A DNA stretch of 64,000 nucleotides from Erwinia sp. E602 (GCF_018141005.1 NZ_CP046582.1:806001-870000); one strand, 5' to 3'; counted from the stretch's first letter, positions 46,986-57,341 are shown. The notes: a model not told the origin generated them from the letters alone. Made by a program: numbers and translations.

Positions 46986-47170
46986 GGAATCTCCGAGATG
47001 CCGCTGCAGGCTGTAACCCTTGAACCCTTGGTTCAAGGTGAGACTGCCGTCGTAGCCATCAGGCTTCTCGGACGGACCGAGCATGCTCACAGGCTACAGA
47101 GCGCCAGACTCTGTTTGGTATGAAATATCGGCTCAGGGGACTGGCCCGCTTGCAAACATCTCAGAGAATT
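46986..47170 (-). ncRNA. ssrS: 6S RNA
   Basis: Regulatory RNA of about 185 nt that binds sigma-70 RNA polymerase in stationary phase. Recognised by direct recall of the E. coli sequence: the 5' end TTCTCTGAGATGTTTGCAAG, then GCGGGCCAGTCCCCTGAGCC, GATATTTCATACC, GAGCATGCTCGGTCCGTCCG, CTTGAACCAAGGGTTCAAGG and the 3' end GCATCTCGGAGATTCC. The ends pair to form the closing stem (TCTCTGAGATG with CATCTCGGAGA). It lies between zapA and fau, its conserved position. End points are approximate to a few bases. Confidence 0.97.
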
Positions 47171-47211
47171 TTTTACTTCATCGTCACTCTATCACAGGTA
47201 ACGCCAAAGTG

Positions 47212-47541
47212 TTATTCGAACTTCGCACCGGTACGTTCAGTTATGCGACCCTGCTCAAGCAATGCCTGTTCAATGGTCTGCTGCAGCATGCGAATGCGTT
47301 GTTCCATGTTAGACGCATAGTCGCGGGTTTTAACCTTCTCCTGCGCCAGCTCATGACACACATTCAGGGCAGCGATAAACACCAGTTGCTCTGTATTAGT
47401 GACTCTAGTGCGAACTTTTAAGTCTTGCAAACGCTGATTGAGGTCTTCTGCGGCCAGGTTCAGCGCATCTTGCTGTTCCGGCGGACAATTTACTCTCAAA
47501 GAACGGCCAAAAATTTGAAGATCTACCGGTTGTGCAGACAT
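47212..47541 (-). CDS. zapA: Cell division protein ZapA
   Basis: A 109-aa FtsZ-associated protein that bundles FtsZ filaments at midcell. The N-terminus [23 protein letters not shown] matches E. coli ZapA; the C-terminal half is a long coiled coil ([20 protein letters not shown]). It is upstream of ssrS and divergent from ygfB. Confidence 0.96.
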   Translation of the reverse strand: MSAQPVDLQIFGRSLRVNCPPEQQDALNLAAEDLNQRLQDLKVRTRVTNTEQLVFIAALNVCHELAQEKVKTRDYASNMEQRIRMLQQTIEQALLEQGRITERTGAKFE

Positions 47542-47711
47542 GCCACCTTCCTGACTGAATTACTGCGCCCGCTATCACCCTGGCCATTCGTTGGCTCGGG
47601 AGGGGCGCCACTATAACTACCCCAAATAGAAGAAACAACCCCTTTCTGGAATCGATGAGGCACCTGGTGGTAGCATAACACGAACTCATCAGCCAACGAC
47701 GAAGTAAACGT

Positions 47712-48293
47712 ATGTCACTGACTAATACCATGCCGGGTTATAACGCCCTGGCCTCCGTACTGACGCAGCAGGGTGTCGGCATGACGCCCGCTGAAATGCA
47801 TGGTCTGCTAAGCGGGATCATCTGCGGTGGAAACCGCGATGGCCGCTGGCAGTCACTGGTTCATGACCTGACAAATGAAGGCATGGCCTTCTCCCACGTG
47901 CTCAGCGTTCCGCTGCAGGAGTTGCACCAGGCAATCGGTGAATCGCTGGAAGATGAAGGCTTTCTGTTTCAGCTCTACCTGCCGGAAGATGACGATATCA
48001 CCGTTTTTGACCGCGCGGACGCGCTGGCCGGCTGGGTTAACCACTTCCTGCTCGGGCTGGGCGTCACCCAACCGAAGCTCGACAAAGTGAAAGGTGAAAC
48101 CGGCGAAGCGATTGACGATCTGCGCACCATTGCCCAGCTCGGCTACGATGAAGATGAAGACCAGGAAGAGCTGGAGCAGTCGCTTGAAGAGGTGGTGGAG
48201 TACGTGCGCGTTGCGGCGCTGCTGTGCCACGACACCTTTACCCGTCAGATGCCGCCGGTCAACGCGGTGGCGAGCAAGCCGACCCTGCACTAA
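47712..48293 (+). CDS. ygfB: YgfB family protein (UPF0149)
   Basis: A 193-aa protein of the YecA/YgfB family without a known enzymatic role. The core reads [19 protein letters not shown] and [11 protein letters not shown]; the C-terminal half is acidic ([24 protein letters not shown]). In Pseudomonas aeruginosa YgfB influences ampDh3 expression; this has not been shown in enterics. First gene of the ygfB–pepP–ubiH–ubiI run. Confidence 0.94.
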   Translation: MSLTNTMPGYNALASVLTQQGVGMTPAEMHGLLSGIICGGNRDGRWQSLVHDLTNEGMAFSHVLSVPLQELHQAIGESLEDEGFLFQLYLPEDDDITVFDRADALAGWVNHFLLGLGVTQPKLDKVKGETGEAIDDLRTIAQLGYDEDEDQEELEQSLEEVVEYVRVAALLCHDTFTRQMPPVNAVASKPTLH

Positions 48294-48350
48294 CGGATTA
48301 AACGGCCCTGTGGCTCAGCCAGGCCCGATCACTCACTCATGGAGATGCCA

Positions 48351-49667
48351 ATGACCCAGCAAGAGTTTTTGCGCCGCCGTCAGGCGCTGTTAGCAAAAAT
48401 GGTACCGGGCAGTGCGGCACTGATCTTTGCCGCCCCGGAAGTGACCCGCAGTAACGACTGCGAGTATCCGTTCCGGCAAAACAGCGACTTCTGGTACTTC
48501 ACCGGTTTCAACGAGCCGCAGGCACTGCTGCTGCTGATCAAGAGTGACGCGAAGCACAGCCACAGCGTGCTGTTTAACCGCGTGCGCGATCTGACCGCGG
48601 AGATCTGGTTTGGCCGTCGTCTGGGGCAGGATGCGGCCCCGGCGGCGCTGGCGGTGGATCGTGCGCTGCCCTGGGACGATCTCGGCGCACAGCTGCACCT
48701 GCTGCTCAACGGGCTGGATGTGGTTTACCACGCGCAGGGGCAGTATGCTTTTGCTGACCAGCTGCTGTTCGCCGCGCTGGATAAACTGCGCGCCGGCTCG
48801 CGGCAAAATCTGCAGGCGCCGGCCAGCGTCACCGACTGGCGGCCGTGGGTGCACGAGCTGCGCCTGTTTAAATCGGCGGAAGAGCTGGCGATCATGCGTG
48901 AAGCCGGTCGCATCAGCGCGCTGGCGCATACCCGGGCGATGCAGCAGTCACGGCCGGGGATGTATGAGTATCAGCTGGAGGGTGAGATCCAGCATGAATT
49001 TAACCGTCACGGGGCACGCTTTCCCGCTTACAGCACTATCGTCGGTGCCGGCGACAACGGCTGTATCCTGCACTACACCGAAAATGAGGGGCAGATGCGC
49101 GACGGCCAGCTGGTGCTGATCGACGCCGGCTGCGAGTATCAGGGCTATGCCGGTGATATCACCCGTACCTTCCCGGTGGGCGGCACCTTTAGCGCGCCGC
49201 AGCGGGCGATTTACGACATCGTGCTGGCCTCGCTGCAGCGGGCGCTGGAACTCTATCGCCCCGGCACCAGCATCCGTGCGGTGACCGCTGAGGTGGTGGA
49301 GGTGATGGTGAGCGGGCTGGTCAGGCTGGGCATCCTGCAGGGCGATGTGGCTACGCTGGTCGCCGAACAGGCGTACCGTCCCTTCTTTATGCACGGTCTG
49401 AGCCACTGGCTGGGGCTGGACGTGCACGACGTCGGCCACTACGGCGTCGATCGTGACCGGCCGCTGGAGCCGGGCATGGTGCTGACCGTAGAACCGGGTC
49501 TGTATATTGCGCCTGACGCTGAGGTGCCGCCGGAGTACCGCGGCATCGGCATCCGCATTGAAGACGACATTCTTATCACCGCTGAAGGCAACGAAAACCT
49601 GACCGCGACGGTGGTAAAAGATGCCGACGAAATTGAAGCACTGATGGCGGCAGCGAAGCAACAATGA
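48351..49667 (+). CDS. pepP: Xaa-Pro aminopeptidase P
   Basis: Mn-dependent aminopeptidase that removes residues before proline, 438 aa (E. coli 441). Metal ligands lie in LIDAGCEYQGYAGDITRTF (two Asp), GLSHWLGLDVHDVG (His), LTVEPGLY (Glu) and GIRIEDDI (Glu). ATG 48351 (MTQQEFLRRR) lies 6 bp after GGAG; an in-frame ATG at 48339 overlaps that ribosome-binding site. The stop overlaps the ubiH start. Confidence 0.96.
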   Translation: MTQQEFLRRRQALLAKMVPGSAALIFAAPEVTRSNDCEYPFRQNSDFWYFTGFNEPQALLLLIKSDAKHSHSVLFNRVRDLTAEIWFGRRLGQDAAPAALAVDRALPWDDLGAQLHLLLNGLDVVYHAQGQYAFADQLLFAALDKLRAGSRQNLQAPASVTDWRPWVHELRLFKSAEELAIMREAGRISALAHTRAMQQSRPGMYEYQLEGEIQHEFNRHGARFPAYSTIVGAGDNGCILHYTENEGQMRDGQLVLIDAGCEYQGYAGDITRTFPVGGTFSAPQRAIYDIVLASLQRALELYRPGTSIRAVTAEVVEVMVSGLVRLGILQGDVATLVAEQAYRPFFMHGLSHWLGLDVHDVGHYGVDRDRPLEPGMVLTVEPGLYIAPDAEVPPEYRGIGIRIEDDILITAEGNENLTATVVKDADEIEALMAAAKQQ

Positions 49668-50842
49668 GCATAATTATTACGGGCGGGGGGATGGCCGGGG
49701 CGACGCTGGCGCTGGCCATCTCTCATCTGACCGGCGGTGCGCTGCCGGTGACGCTGGTGGAGGCCACGGAACCTGGCAATCGGGCACATCCCGGCTATGA
49801 TGGCCGGGCCATTGCCCTTGCCGAAGGAACCTGTCGCCAGCTGGCGGCGATCGACCTGTGGCCGCTGTTGGCTCCCTGCGGTACCGCCATTCGCCACGTG
49901 CACGTCAGCGATCGCGGCCATGCCAGCTTTGTTTCGCTGGACGCAGCCGATTACGGCATCAGCGCGCTCGGCCAGGTAGTGGAACTGCACGATGTCGGCC
50001 AGCGGCTGTTCGCCCGCCTGCAGCAGGCGCCGGGCGTCACGCTGCGCTGCCCGGCCACGGTGGCGCAGGTGGACCGTTCGCAGCAGGGCGTCAGCGTGGT
50101 GCTGTCCGATGGCGAAACGCTGACCGGCCAGCTGCTGGTGGCGGCGGACGGTGCGCGCTCCCCGGTAGCGGCCGCCTGCGGCGTGCAATGGCACAGCGAG
50201 GATTATCAGCAGGTGGCGGTGATTGCCAACGTCTCGACGCAGCAGGCGCACAACGGCCGTGCCTTCGAGCGCTTTACCGAACACGGCCCGCTGGCGCTGC
50301 TGCCGATGTCCGCCGGCCGCAGTTCGCTGGTGTGGTGCCATCCGCTGGAAAACCGGGCGCAGGTCGACGGCTGGAGCGACGATGAGTTTCTCACCCGGCT
50401 GCAGCAGGCGTTTGGCTGGCGGCTGGGACGCATTACCCAGGTCGGCCAGCGCGACAGCTATCCGCTGCGGCTGCAGCGCGCAGGGCAGCACGTATCGCAC
50501 CGGCTGGCGCTGGTGGGCAACGCCGCGCAGACACTGCATCCGATCGCCGGCCAGGGTTTTAACCTCGGCATGCGTGACGTGATGTCGCTGGCTGAAACCG
50601 TGGCGGCCAGCTGGCGAGACGGGCAGGACGTCGGCAGTTTCACTACGCTACAGCGCTATCAGCAGCGCCGCCGGCCGGACACCGCGGCGACCATCGGCGT
50701 CACCGACGGCCTGGTCAGACTGTTTGCTAACTGCTATGCGCCGCTGGTGATCGGGCGCAATCTGGGGCTGATGGCGATGGACCATCTGCCGCCGTTACGT
50801 AATTTGCTGGCCGGGCGCACGTTGGGCTGGGTTAAGCGTTAA
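49664..50842 (+). CDS. ubiH: 2-octaprenyl-6-methoxyphenol hydroxylase UbiH
   Basis: FAD monooxygenase of ubiquinone synthesis, 392 aa as in E. coli. The FAD motif GGGMAGATLAL is at residues 6–16, the DG motif VAADGARSPVA near 165, and the GD-type motif LVGNAAQTLHPIAGQGFNLGMRD near 285. Its ATG overlaps the pepP stop (ATGA) and it is followed by its paralogue ubiI after 13 bp. Confidence 0.96.
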   Translation: MSIIITGGGMAGATLALAISHLTGGALPVTLVEATEPGNRAHPGYDGRAIALAEGTCRQLAAIDLWPLLAPCGTAIRHVHVSDRGHASFVSLDAADYGISALGQVVELHDVGQRLFARLQQAPGVTLRCPATVAQVDRSQQGVSVVLSDGETLTGQLLVAADGARSPVAAACGVQWHSEDYQQVAVIANVSTQQAHNGRAFERFTEHGPLALLPMSAGRSSLVWCHPLENRAQVDGWSDDEFLTRLQQAFGWRLGRITQVGQRDSYPLRLQRAGQHVSHRLALVGNAAQTLHPIAGQGFNLGMRDVMSLAETVAASWRDGQDVGSFTTLQRYQQRRRPDTAATIGVTDGLVRLFANCYAPLVIGRNLGLMAMDHLPPLRNLLAGRTLGWVKR

Positions 50843-50855
50843 GGAGAGAGCAGTC

Positions 50856-52058
50856 ATGCAAACATATGATGTGATTATTGCCGGAGGCGGCATGGTCGGT
50901 CTGGCGGTGGCCTGTGGCCTGCAGGGCAGCGGGTTGCGCGTGGCGGTGCTGGAGCGCGAACAGCCGCAAGCGCTGGCGGCGGATGCGCCACCGGCCCTGC
51001 GCGTGTCGGCGATCAACGCCGCCAGCGAGCGGCTGCTGCAGCATCTCGGCGTCTGGAGTACTATTCTGGCGACGCGGGCCAGCGCCTACCACGGCATGCA
51101 GGTATGGGATCGCGACAGCTTTGGTGAGATTGCTTTTGACGACGGTCAGCAGGATCTGACCCACCTGGGGCATATCATTGAAAACCAGGTGATCCATCAG
51201 GCGTTGTGGCAACGGGCGCAGAGCCTCAGCGACATTACCCTGCTGGCCCCGGCCGAGCTGCAGCAGGTGGCCTTTGGCGAGAATGAAGCCTTCGTCACCC
51301 TCAGCGACGGCACGATGATGACGGGACGCCTGCTGGTGGCCGCCGACGGGGCTAATTCCTGGCTGCGCAACAAGGCGGATATCCCGCTGACCTTCTGGGA
51401 TTATCAGCACCATGCGCTGGTGGCCAACATCCGCACCGGGCAGCCGCATGGCGCGGTGGCGCGTCAGGTGTTTCACGGCGACGGCATTCTGGCCTTTTTA
51501 CCGCTCAGCGATCCGCACCTCTGTTCCATCGTCTGGTCACTGTCGCCGCAGGAGGCCAGCCGCCTGCAGTCGATGCCTGATGAGGTGTTTAACCAGCAGC
51601 TGGCCGTTGCCTTTGATCTGCGCCTCGGCCTGTGTCAGGTCGAAAGCGAGCGTCAGACCTTCCCGCTGGCCGGCCGCTACGCGCGCAACTTTGCCGCGCA
51701 CCGGCTGGCGCTGGTCGGCGACGCCGCGCACACTATTCATCCGCTGGCAGGCCAGGGCGTTAACCTCGGCTTTATGGATGCGGCAGAGCTGATCGGCGAA
51801 GTGCGTCGCCTGCAGCAGCAGGGTAAGGATATCGGTCAGCACCTCTACCTGCGCCGCTACGAGCGCAGCCGCAAGCACAGCGCGGCGCTGATGCTGGCGA
51901 GCATGCAGGGTTTTCGTGAGCTGTTTGACGGCAACAATCCGGCGAAAAAGCTGCTGCGCGACGTCGGCCTGGCGCTGGCGGACGTGCTGCCCGGCGTCAA
52001 GCCGCGGCTGTTAAAGCAGGCGATGGGCCTGCACGATCTGCCGGAGTGGCTGCGTTAA
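50856..52058 (+). CDS. ubiI: 2-octaprenylphenol hydroxylase UbiI (VisC)
   Basis: FAD monooxygenase for the C5 hydroxylation in ubiquinone synthesis, 400 aa as in E. coli. GGGMVGLAVACGL lies at the N-terminus, VAADGANSWLR near residue 168 and LVGDAAHTIHPLAGQGVNLGFMDA near 287. It is last in the ygfB–pepP–ubiH–ubiI operon; a strong terminator follows. In E. coli gcvT follows, but here a lipase/immunity pair intervenes. Confidence 0.96.
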   Translation: MQTYDVIIAGGGMVGLAVACGLQGSGLRVAVLEREQPQALAADAPPALRVSAINAASERLLQHLGVWSTILATRASAYHGMQVWDRDSFGEIAFDDGQQDLTHLGHIIENQVIHQALWQRAQSLSDITLLAPAELQQVAFGENEAFVTLSDGTMMTGRLLVAADGANSWLRNKADIPLTFWDYQHHALVANIRTGQPHGAVARQVFHGDGILAFLPLSDPHLCSIVWSLSPQEASRLQSMPDEVFNQQLAVAFDLRLGLCQVESERQTFPLAGRYARNFAAHRLALVGDAAHTIHPLAGQGVNLGFMDAAELIGEVRRLQQQGKDIGQHLYLRRYERSRKHSAALMLASMQGFRELFDGNNPAKKLLRDVGLALADVLPGVKPRLLKQAMGLHDLPEWLR

Positions 52059-52096
52059 TGCTGTAAAGCAGAAGAAAACGGTGGGGGCTACGGCCT

Positions 52097-52131
52097 AATG
52101 CCAGTCAGTTAAGTCTGACTGGCATTTTTTC
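52097..52131 (+). terminator. ubiI terminator
   Basis: TGCCAGTCAG, TTAAGT, CTGACTGGCA: perfect 10-bp stem followed by seven T residues, about 40 bp after ubiI. Confidence 0.95.
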
Positions 52132-52622
52132 TTTTTACTATCGGGTAATTATAAGGCTTCTCCTTCAGCAATCATTGGGAATGATCTTTCCCGCCGCCCC
52201 GGAGATTTTACTGGCCGCACTCTCATTTCTGCACAGTTGACCAGCACCAGGATCCTCTCCGATGAAGCGCCTTCCCGTGTCCACAACAGCTTCGTTACCC
52301 ATGCAGTCGATTCGGTGAAGTTCAGTATATTTATCTGCAACCATCTGATTGTTAATACCATTTGTGTCATCTGATAACGCACCAGATTGTAGGTCAGCGT
52401 AAAGTATTCCCGACGGGCGACTCAGTGAGAAAGGTGGCGTGGCTGGCAATTCTGGCAGCATCACATATACGGACGATGACGCTGCGGGACTGGCTGATAG
52501 CAATTTACTGTCCGGTTCTGTGATCGCCTTAACGGCCACCTCTGAGAAAAAGCATTTACACACCATCGTGCACAGGGTCAGAGCTGATACCGTTTGCGGC
52601 GAAAATAACAGGAGGTTAACGC
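52132..52622. other. Gap before the effector/immunity pair
   Basis: About 490 bp, less GC-rich than the ubi genes. ORFs on the minus strand (up to 160 aa) show no family I recognise and no ribosome-binding site. It could be the remnant of a larger T6SS-associated island, but no VgrG, PAAR or Hcp piece can be identified. Confidence 0.5.
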
Positions 52623-54152
52623 ATGGACGACACTGAAAACCGTTCATATCATCGCCCGATCTGGGATGATAACGGGCGGGTTTATTTCAAGATCCCTTTC
52701 CATCCGAAAGAAAAAAATCACGTGGCGGTCTGCCTCAAGCCGCCGGACAAAGTGATCCCGGTGATTTTTATTCCGGGGGTGATGGGGTCAAATTTGAAAA
52801 ACCAGAGTAGCGAAGTCTGGCAGTTTAGTGCCTCATCGCTTAGAAAATGGCCGCTTGCCAGCCCGGAAAAAAGAAAGTTTCTGCTTGATCCGAAGACCAC
52901 AACGGTTGACGACAGCGGGGCGATTTTTAACGACGATGCGGACGGGAAAAAATTCCCCTCCCGGCGCGAACGGGGATGGGGAAGCGCGTTTTACAAGAGC
53001 TACGGGGAGGCGCTCGACCGGCTGCAGTACCTGCTCAGTGACGACGACATCCTGACGGAAAATCACTTCAGGGAAGTCCAGCAGCAGACGGCGCGACAGC
53101 GTTTTACCGGCGTCAGGATAGGCGACGAGTCGGCGGAACAGGTGCTGACGAAAGAAGAAGCGGCACACGGTCACCGGTTTTTATTTCCGCTGCACGTTTT
53201 TGGTTACAACTGGCTGCAGTCCTGTGCTGATTCGGCGGTACTGCTGGGAACCTTTATCCGCAGCGTGCTGGGACAGTATTACTACCGCCTGGCGGTGAAC
53301 AAAGTCATTCTGGTCACCCACTCAATGGGGGGGCTGGTGGCCAGGCACTACTCGGAGAACATGAACGGACGGGAAAACATCCTGGGGATGGTGCACGGCG
53401 TGATGCCGGACCTGGGCTCACCAGCGGCGTACCGGCGCATGAAAACCGGCGAGCGCGGCATTACCGGTATGATTATCGGCGACAGCGCAGAAAAGCTGAT
53501 GCCGGTGCTGGCCCAGTCCCCCGGTCCGTTACAGCTGCTGCCGGGCAGTGCTTATGGCACCGGCTGGCTGAAAATCGAGAGTAGCAGTACCCGGCTGTCC
53601 CTGCCGGTGGATAACCCGTATGAGGAAATTTACCTGAACAAAACGGCCTGGTGGCGGCTGTGTGAGCAGGATTTACTGCTGGATAATACAGAAGATGAGT
53701 GGAATAAATATGAGAAGAGGATAAATGAGGAAGTTCAGGAGTTTATTGAAAAATTAAATGACAGATATCATCCGCAGACCTGGCTGTTTTACGGTGCCAG
53801 TGCGGACAATCCGTCTGATGCGTTCCTGACGTGGAAAGAGCGGATCCCGCCGTACGTGAAGGAGGCGCAGAGGGTCCGGAAGGATTCCGGAGAGCCGCTT
53901 GAGCTCTCCCCGTTAAGAACCCATGAGCTGATTTCGGCGGGAACCCCCGGTGACGGCACCGTGCCGGTCACGGCTATCCGTACCTCATCTCCCTGTCTTC
54001 GGGGCGTGCTGGCGACCGATGTCGATCATGAAGGGGCCTATGCCGCTGACCCCGTGGACCGCTCGCGTTCGGTTTACAGTGACCTGTCAGATGCCCTGGT
54101 GTTCACGGTCCGCTCGGTGGTGAAAATCGTGCAGCAGGTGCCGCCTCCATGA
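52623..54152 (+). CDS. Putative type VI secretion lipase effector (Tle-like alpha/beta hydrolase)
   Basis: A 509-aa lipase-fold protein without a signal peptide, as expected for T6SS cargo. The N-terminal strand is VIPVIFIPGVMGSNL, as in LCAT/PGAP1-like lipases. The nucleophile elbow is THSMGG with Ser234. A likely His469 is in DVDHEGAY, and the acid is probably in GTPGDGTVPV. The following gene encodes a Tli4-family immunity protein and overlaps by ATGA, which supports phospholipase toxin function of the Tle4/TplE type. No T6SS structural gene is in the window. GC is visibly lower than the flanks. Confidence 0.78.
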   Translation: MDDTENRSYHRPIWDDNGRVYFKIPFHPKEKNHVAVCLKPPDKVIPVIFIPGVMGSNLKNQSSEVWQFSASSLRKWPLASPEKRKFLLDPKTTTVDDSGAIFNDDADGKKFPSRRERGWGSAFYKSYGEALDRLQYLLSDDDILTENHFREVQQQTARQRFTGVRIGDESAEQVLTKEEAAHGHRFLFPLHVFGYNWLQSCADSAVLLGTFIRSVLGQYYYRLAVNKVILVTHSMGGLVARHYSENMNGRENILGMVHGVMPDLGSPAAYRRMKTGERGITGMIIGDSAEKLMPVLAQSPGPLQLLPGSAYGTGWLKIESSSTRLSLPVDNPYEEIYLNKTAWWRLCEQDLLLDNTEDEWNKYEKRINEEVQEFIEKLNDRYHPQTWLFYGASADNPSDAFLTWKERIPPYVKEAQRVRKDSGEPLELSPLRTHELISAGTPGDGTVPVTAIRTSSPCLRGVLATDVDHEGAYAADPVDRSRSVYSDLSDALVFTVRSVVKIVQQVPPP

Positions 54153-55261
54153 AAAAAATCCCGCTTCAGCTGCTTACCTCGCTGGCGATAGTGCTGCTGG
54201 CGGCAGGATTCTATATTCACAATTTTGTGACGTTTGTGCATCCGCCACCGGCGTTAACGGACAAGGAAAAACGTATGGTCGATACTCTGTTTGCCACCAC
54301 CAAAACCCAGTGCGTGGGACGCTATGTGTTTGAGGTACCGGCCTCATTTGAAAATACCCTGAAAGACCGTGCTCAGATTAATGAGGTGAATATCAGCAGC
54401 CAGCGGCTCTACCGTCCGGCGTTTGAGCAGCGTATCGAACTGCGGGAGCAGGCATTACAGCATGGACACACGGTGAGAACCGTCGATCGGCCTTTTCTCA
54501 AACAGGTGTACCGGCTGAGTGAGAATGCGGTGATATTTGACCGCAATAAAAATGAGAGCGTGCCAGGATTTGGGCGCATTCTGGAAGGGCATCTGTACAT
54601 AAATGGTGTGGCGTTTATTCTCACTCAGGATATTACCGATTATTCGGACCCAAACTTTGCCAAAGAACGTGCGTTTTGGCTACGTAAAGAGTCTGGAAGA
54701 CCCGAATGGATGGCCAACACCAAGCCTGCAAAACTGGCGGAGCTGAAAGATGTAATGTCCCGTCTGAGCGGGCGAAAAAATGATGAAATCCCGACGCAGC
54801 CGGGAACCTGTATCTCAGAAGGGTTTATCCGCGACGGGAACGGCAAGCCGAAGGAAGATATTACCTTTGTCTATCCGCACAGTCCGGTTTTTTCTTTTGT
54901 TGTCTGGAGTAATAATGCTTTAAAAGAAAGCACAAACATGCTGGAGCGAAGCGGTGAAATACAGTCTTATCTGACTCAGGTTAATGCCCGGACCCTGCGT
55001 AAAGGTAAAACACAGATAGCCGGTTTTGATACCAGTGAATGGCTTGCCACTGCGCCGTCAGAAAAATCACCCGGTAACGCGTCCGCACAGTTATTGTTTA
55101 CAGCTGTTGCCAATGAAAAAACAGCGGATTTCAGGCATCCCAATCTTGACCTGACGTTGAGTAACCATGCGCTGCCCCCACCTGCTTACAGCGATGCCGA
55201 ACTGGTGGAAATATGGGATCGAATCACCCGTTCTTTCCGTCTCAGACACAATGCATTCTGA
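54149..55261 (+). CDS. T6SS immunity protein, Tli4 family
   Basis: A 370-aa protein with an N-terminal membrane anchor (about residues 8–27), the rest presumably periplasmic. Tli4-family features: MVDTLFATTKTQCVGRY near residue 43, QRLYRPAFEQRIELREQ, GFGRILEGHLYINGVAF and QPGTCISEGFI. Tli4 proteins bind and neutralise periplasmic lipase effectors. The ATGA overlap with the lipase gene fits a toxin–antidote pair. It lacks a lipobox Cys. Confidence 0.85.
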   Translation: MKKIPLQLLTSLAIVLLAAGFYIHNFVTFVHPPPALTDKEKRMVDTLFATTKTQCVGRYVFEVPASFENTLKDRAQINEVNISSQRLYRPAFEQRIELREQALQHGHTVRTVDRPFLKQVYRLSENAVIFDRNKNESVPGFGRILEGHLYINGVAFILTQDITDYSDPNFAKERAFWLRKESGRPEWMANTKPAKLAELKDVMSRLSGRKNDEIPTQPGTCISEGFIRDGNGKPKEDITFVYPHSPVFSFVVWSNNALKESTNMLERSGEIQSYLTQVNARTLRKGKTQIAGFDTSEWLATAPSEKSPGNASAQLLFTAVANEKTADFRHPNLDLTLSNHALPPPAYSDAELVEIWDRITRSFRLRHNAF

Positions 55262-55825
55262 TCTAAACACACGGGCAGATGTGAAGGATATTACAGAAAT
55301 CCTCTGTTGCTGCGGGTAATCATCTTTCCAGAAAGGAACCAACCCGGCGTAGGACGGGTTGGTTCGGATTCGTTGAGCAGGTAATTTGATCGGCATTAGG
55401 GCTACGGCCCCCATTTTTAATTCGTTATCTGCTCCCCCCCACGTTGTCCATTTCTGGCGCAACGACTGACCCTTTTTTGCGCATCGTTTGATTTATTCTA
55501 ATTTTACGCCGTAGTTCGGATTAGTTTTAGTAATGATGGTGTTCGCCGAATGAAGAGGGATTTCCCTCCGGCCGTCTCGGATTGCTGAGGTAAATCTGCC
55601 TTTTTGTGCTTAGCATGCTGTTTATGTGGGTTAACTCTCGTTAAAGCAGTGAAATAAACTGCATCATTATTCGGGGCTTTTCGTGCACTCTACAGGTTCG
55701 ACCCTGTTTAACTTATGGTTAACCGCGCACGTCGGTGGTAAGTTCAGCAGGAAGGTAACGTTTGCGCCCGGCCGCGATCGGTGGCATGTGGCGTTAGTCA
55801 GCAACCGGATATCAGGTAAGGAATG
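55262..55825. other. Gap between the immunity gene and gcvT
   Basis: 560 bp without a credible gene. An 11-bp hairpin lies at 55336–55365. The rest is AT-richer DNA that should hold the gcvTHP promoter region (GcvA, Lrp, PurR and CRP in E. coli); I cannot assign individual sites. Confidence 0.5.
55336..55365 (+). terminator. Hairpin downstream of the immunity gene
   Basis: GAACCAACCCG and CGGGTTGGTTC form a perfect 11-bp stem with an 8-base loop, 75 bp after the immunity gene. No T-run follows; intrinsic termination is uncertain. Confidence 0.5.
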
Positions 55826-56920
55826 ATGACTCAGCAAACCCCGTTGTTTGAACAGCATCAGGCCGCGCAGGCGCGGATGGTGGACTTCCACGGCTGGATG
55901 ATGCCGTTGCACTATGGTTCACAGCTTGATGAGCACCATGCGGTGCGCCGCGATGCCGGCATGTTCGATGTTTCCCATATGACCATTGTTGATCTGCACG
56001 GCGCACGTACGCGGGAGTTTCTCCGCTACCTGCTGGCCAACGACGTCGCCAAACTCACTTCCCCTGGCAAAGCGCTATACACCGCCATGCTGAACGCCTC
56101 GGGCGGCGTTATAGACGACCTGATCGTCTATTTCCTCGCTGAAGATTTCTTCCGCCTGGTGGTCAACTCTGCCACCCGCGAGAACGATCTGGCATGGATC
56201 TCGCAGCAGGCACAGGCTTACGGCATTGAGCTGACCGAGCGTGATGACCTGGCGCTGCTGGCGGTGCAGGGCCCTAACGCTCAACAAAAAGTGCAGTCGC
56301 TGCTGGATGATGCGCAGCGGGCGGCGGTAGCAGGCATGAAACCGTTCTTCGGCGTGCAGGCGGGCGACTGGTTTATCGCCACCACCGGCTATACCGGCGA
56401 ATCCGGTTATGAAATTGCCCTGCCGGCGGCGCAGGTGGTGGATCTGTGGCAGCGCCTGCTGTCGGCAGGAGTACAGCCCGCCGGGCTGGGCGCGCGGGAT
56501 ACGCTGCGGCTGGAGGCCGGGATGAACCTGTACGGCCAGGAGATGGATGAGAGTGTCTCACCGCTGGCCGCCAATATGGCCTGGACCATCGCCTGGCAAC
56601 CGGCAGATCGGCCGTTTATCGGCCGTGAAGCGCTGGAGAGCCAGCGTGAGAAGGGCACGATGCAGCTGGTCGGCCTGATTATGACCGAGAAAGGCGTGCT
56701 GCGTAACGGGCTGCCGGTGCGCTTTACCGATGCCGGCGGCAACGTGCAGGAAGGCGTAATTACCAGCGGCTCGTTCTCACCGACGCTCGGTTACAGCATT
56801 GCGCTGGCACGGGTGCCGGCGGGTATTGGCGAGCAGGCCATTGTGCAGATCCGCAACCGTGAAATGCCGGTCAGGGTCTGTAAACCGGCGTTCGTGCGTG
56901 GCGGTCAGCCAGTGATTTAA
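55826..56920 (+). CDS. gcvT: Aminomethyltransferase, glycine cleavage T protein
   Basis: Tetrahydrofolate-dependent T protein, 364 aa as in E. coli. Landmarks: [17 protein letters not shown] at the start, [43 protein letters not shown] and [19 protein letters not shown]. Two ATGs are adjacent; 55826 (MTQQTP) matches E. coli. First gene of gcvTHP, 34 bp before gcvH. Confidence 0.97.
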   Translation: MTQQTPLFEQHQAAQARMVDFHGWMMPLHYGSQLDEHHAVRRDAGMFDVSHMTIVDLHGARTREFLRYLLANDVAKLTSPGKALYTAMLNASGGVIDDLIVYFLAEDFFRLVVNSATRENDLAWISQQAQAYGIELTERDDLALLAVQGPNAQQKVQSLLDDAQRAAVAGMKPFFGVQAGDWFIATTGYTGESGYEIALPAAQVVDLWQRLLSAGVQPAGLGARDTLRLEAGMNLYGQEMDESVSPLAANMAWTIAWQPADRPFIGREALESQREKGTMQLVGLIMTEKGVLRNGLPVRFTDAGGNVQEGVITSGSFSPTLGYSIALARVPAGIGEQAIVQIRNREMPVRVCKPAFVRGGQPVI

Positions 56921-56954
56921 AACGATTATTCCCGACCTTTTGGAGATCCAGTGA

Positions 56955-57341
56955 ATGAGCAATGTACCGAGTGAACTGAAGTACTGTGAAAGCCACGAGT
57001 GGGTGCGTAAGGATGCCGACGGTATCTATACCGTCGGCATCACCGAGCACGCGCAGGAGCTACTGGGCGATATGGTGTTTGTTGAACTGCCTGAAGTCGG
57101 CAACGTTTATGGCAAAGACGATGAATGTGCGGTGGCCGAATCGGTGAAGGCCGCATCCGATATCTATGCTCCGATCGGTGGCGAAATCATCGCGATCAAC
57201 GACGTTCTGCAAACCTCGCCGGAGCTGATTAACAGTGAACCCTACGGTGACGGCTGGCTGTTCCGCATTAAAGCCAGCAATGAAGCCGAACTGGCGACGC
57301 TGCTGAGCGCGGAAGCCTACAGCAGTTCCATCAGCGAATAA
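56955..57341 (+). CDS. gcvH: Glycine cleavage system H protein
   Basis: Lipoyl carrier of the glycine cleavage complex, 128 aa (E. coli 129). The lipoylated residue is Lys65 in [30 protein letters not shown] and [14 protein letters not shown] match throughout. It shuttles the aminomethyl group from GcvP to GcvT and Lpd. Confidence 0.97.
   Translation: MSNVPSELKYCESHEWVRKDADGIYTVGITEHAQELLGDMVFVELPEVGNVYGKDDECAVAESVKAASDIYAPIGGEIIAINDVLQTSPELINSEPYGDGWLFRIKASNEAELATLLSAEAYSSSISE

Noticed and set aside
52165..52647. 160-aa minus-strand ORF before the lipase gene
   Set aside because: No ribosome-binding site or family, ends overlap the lipase start, and composition looks random. Possible remnant but unsupported.
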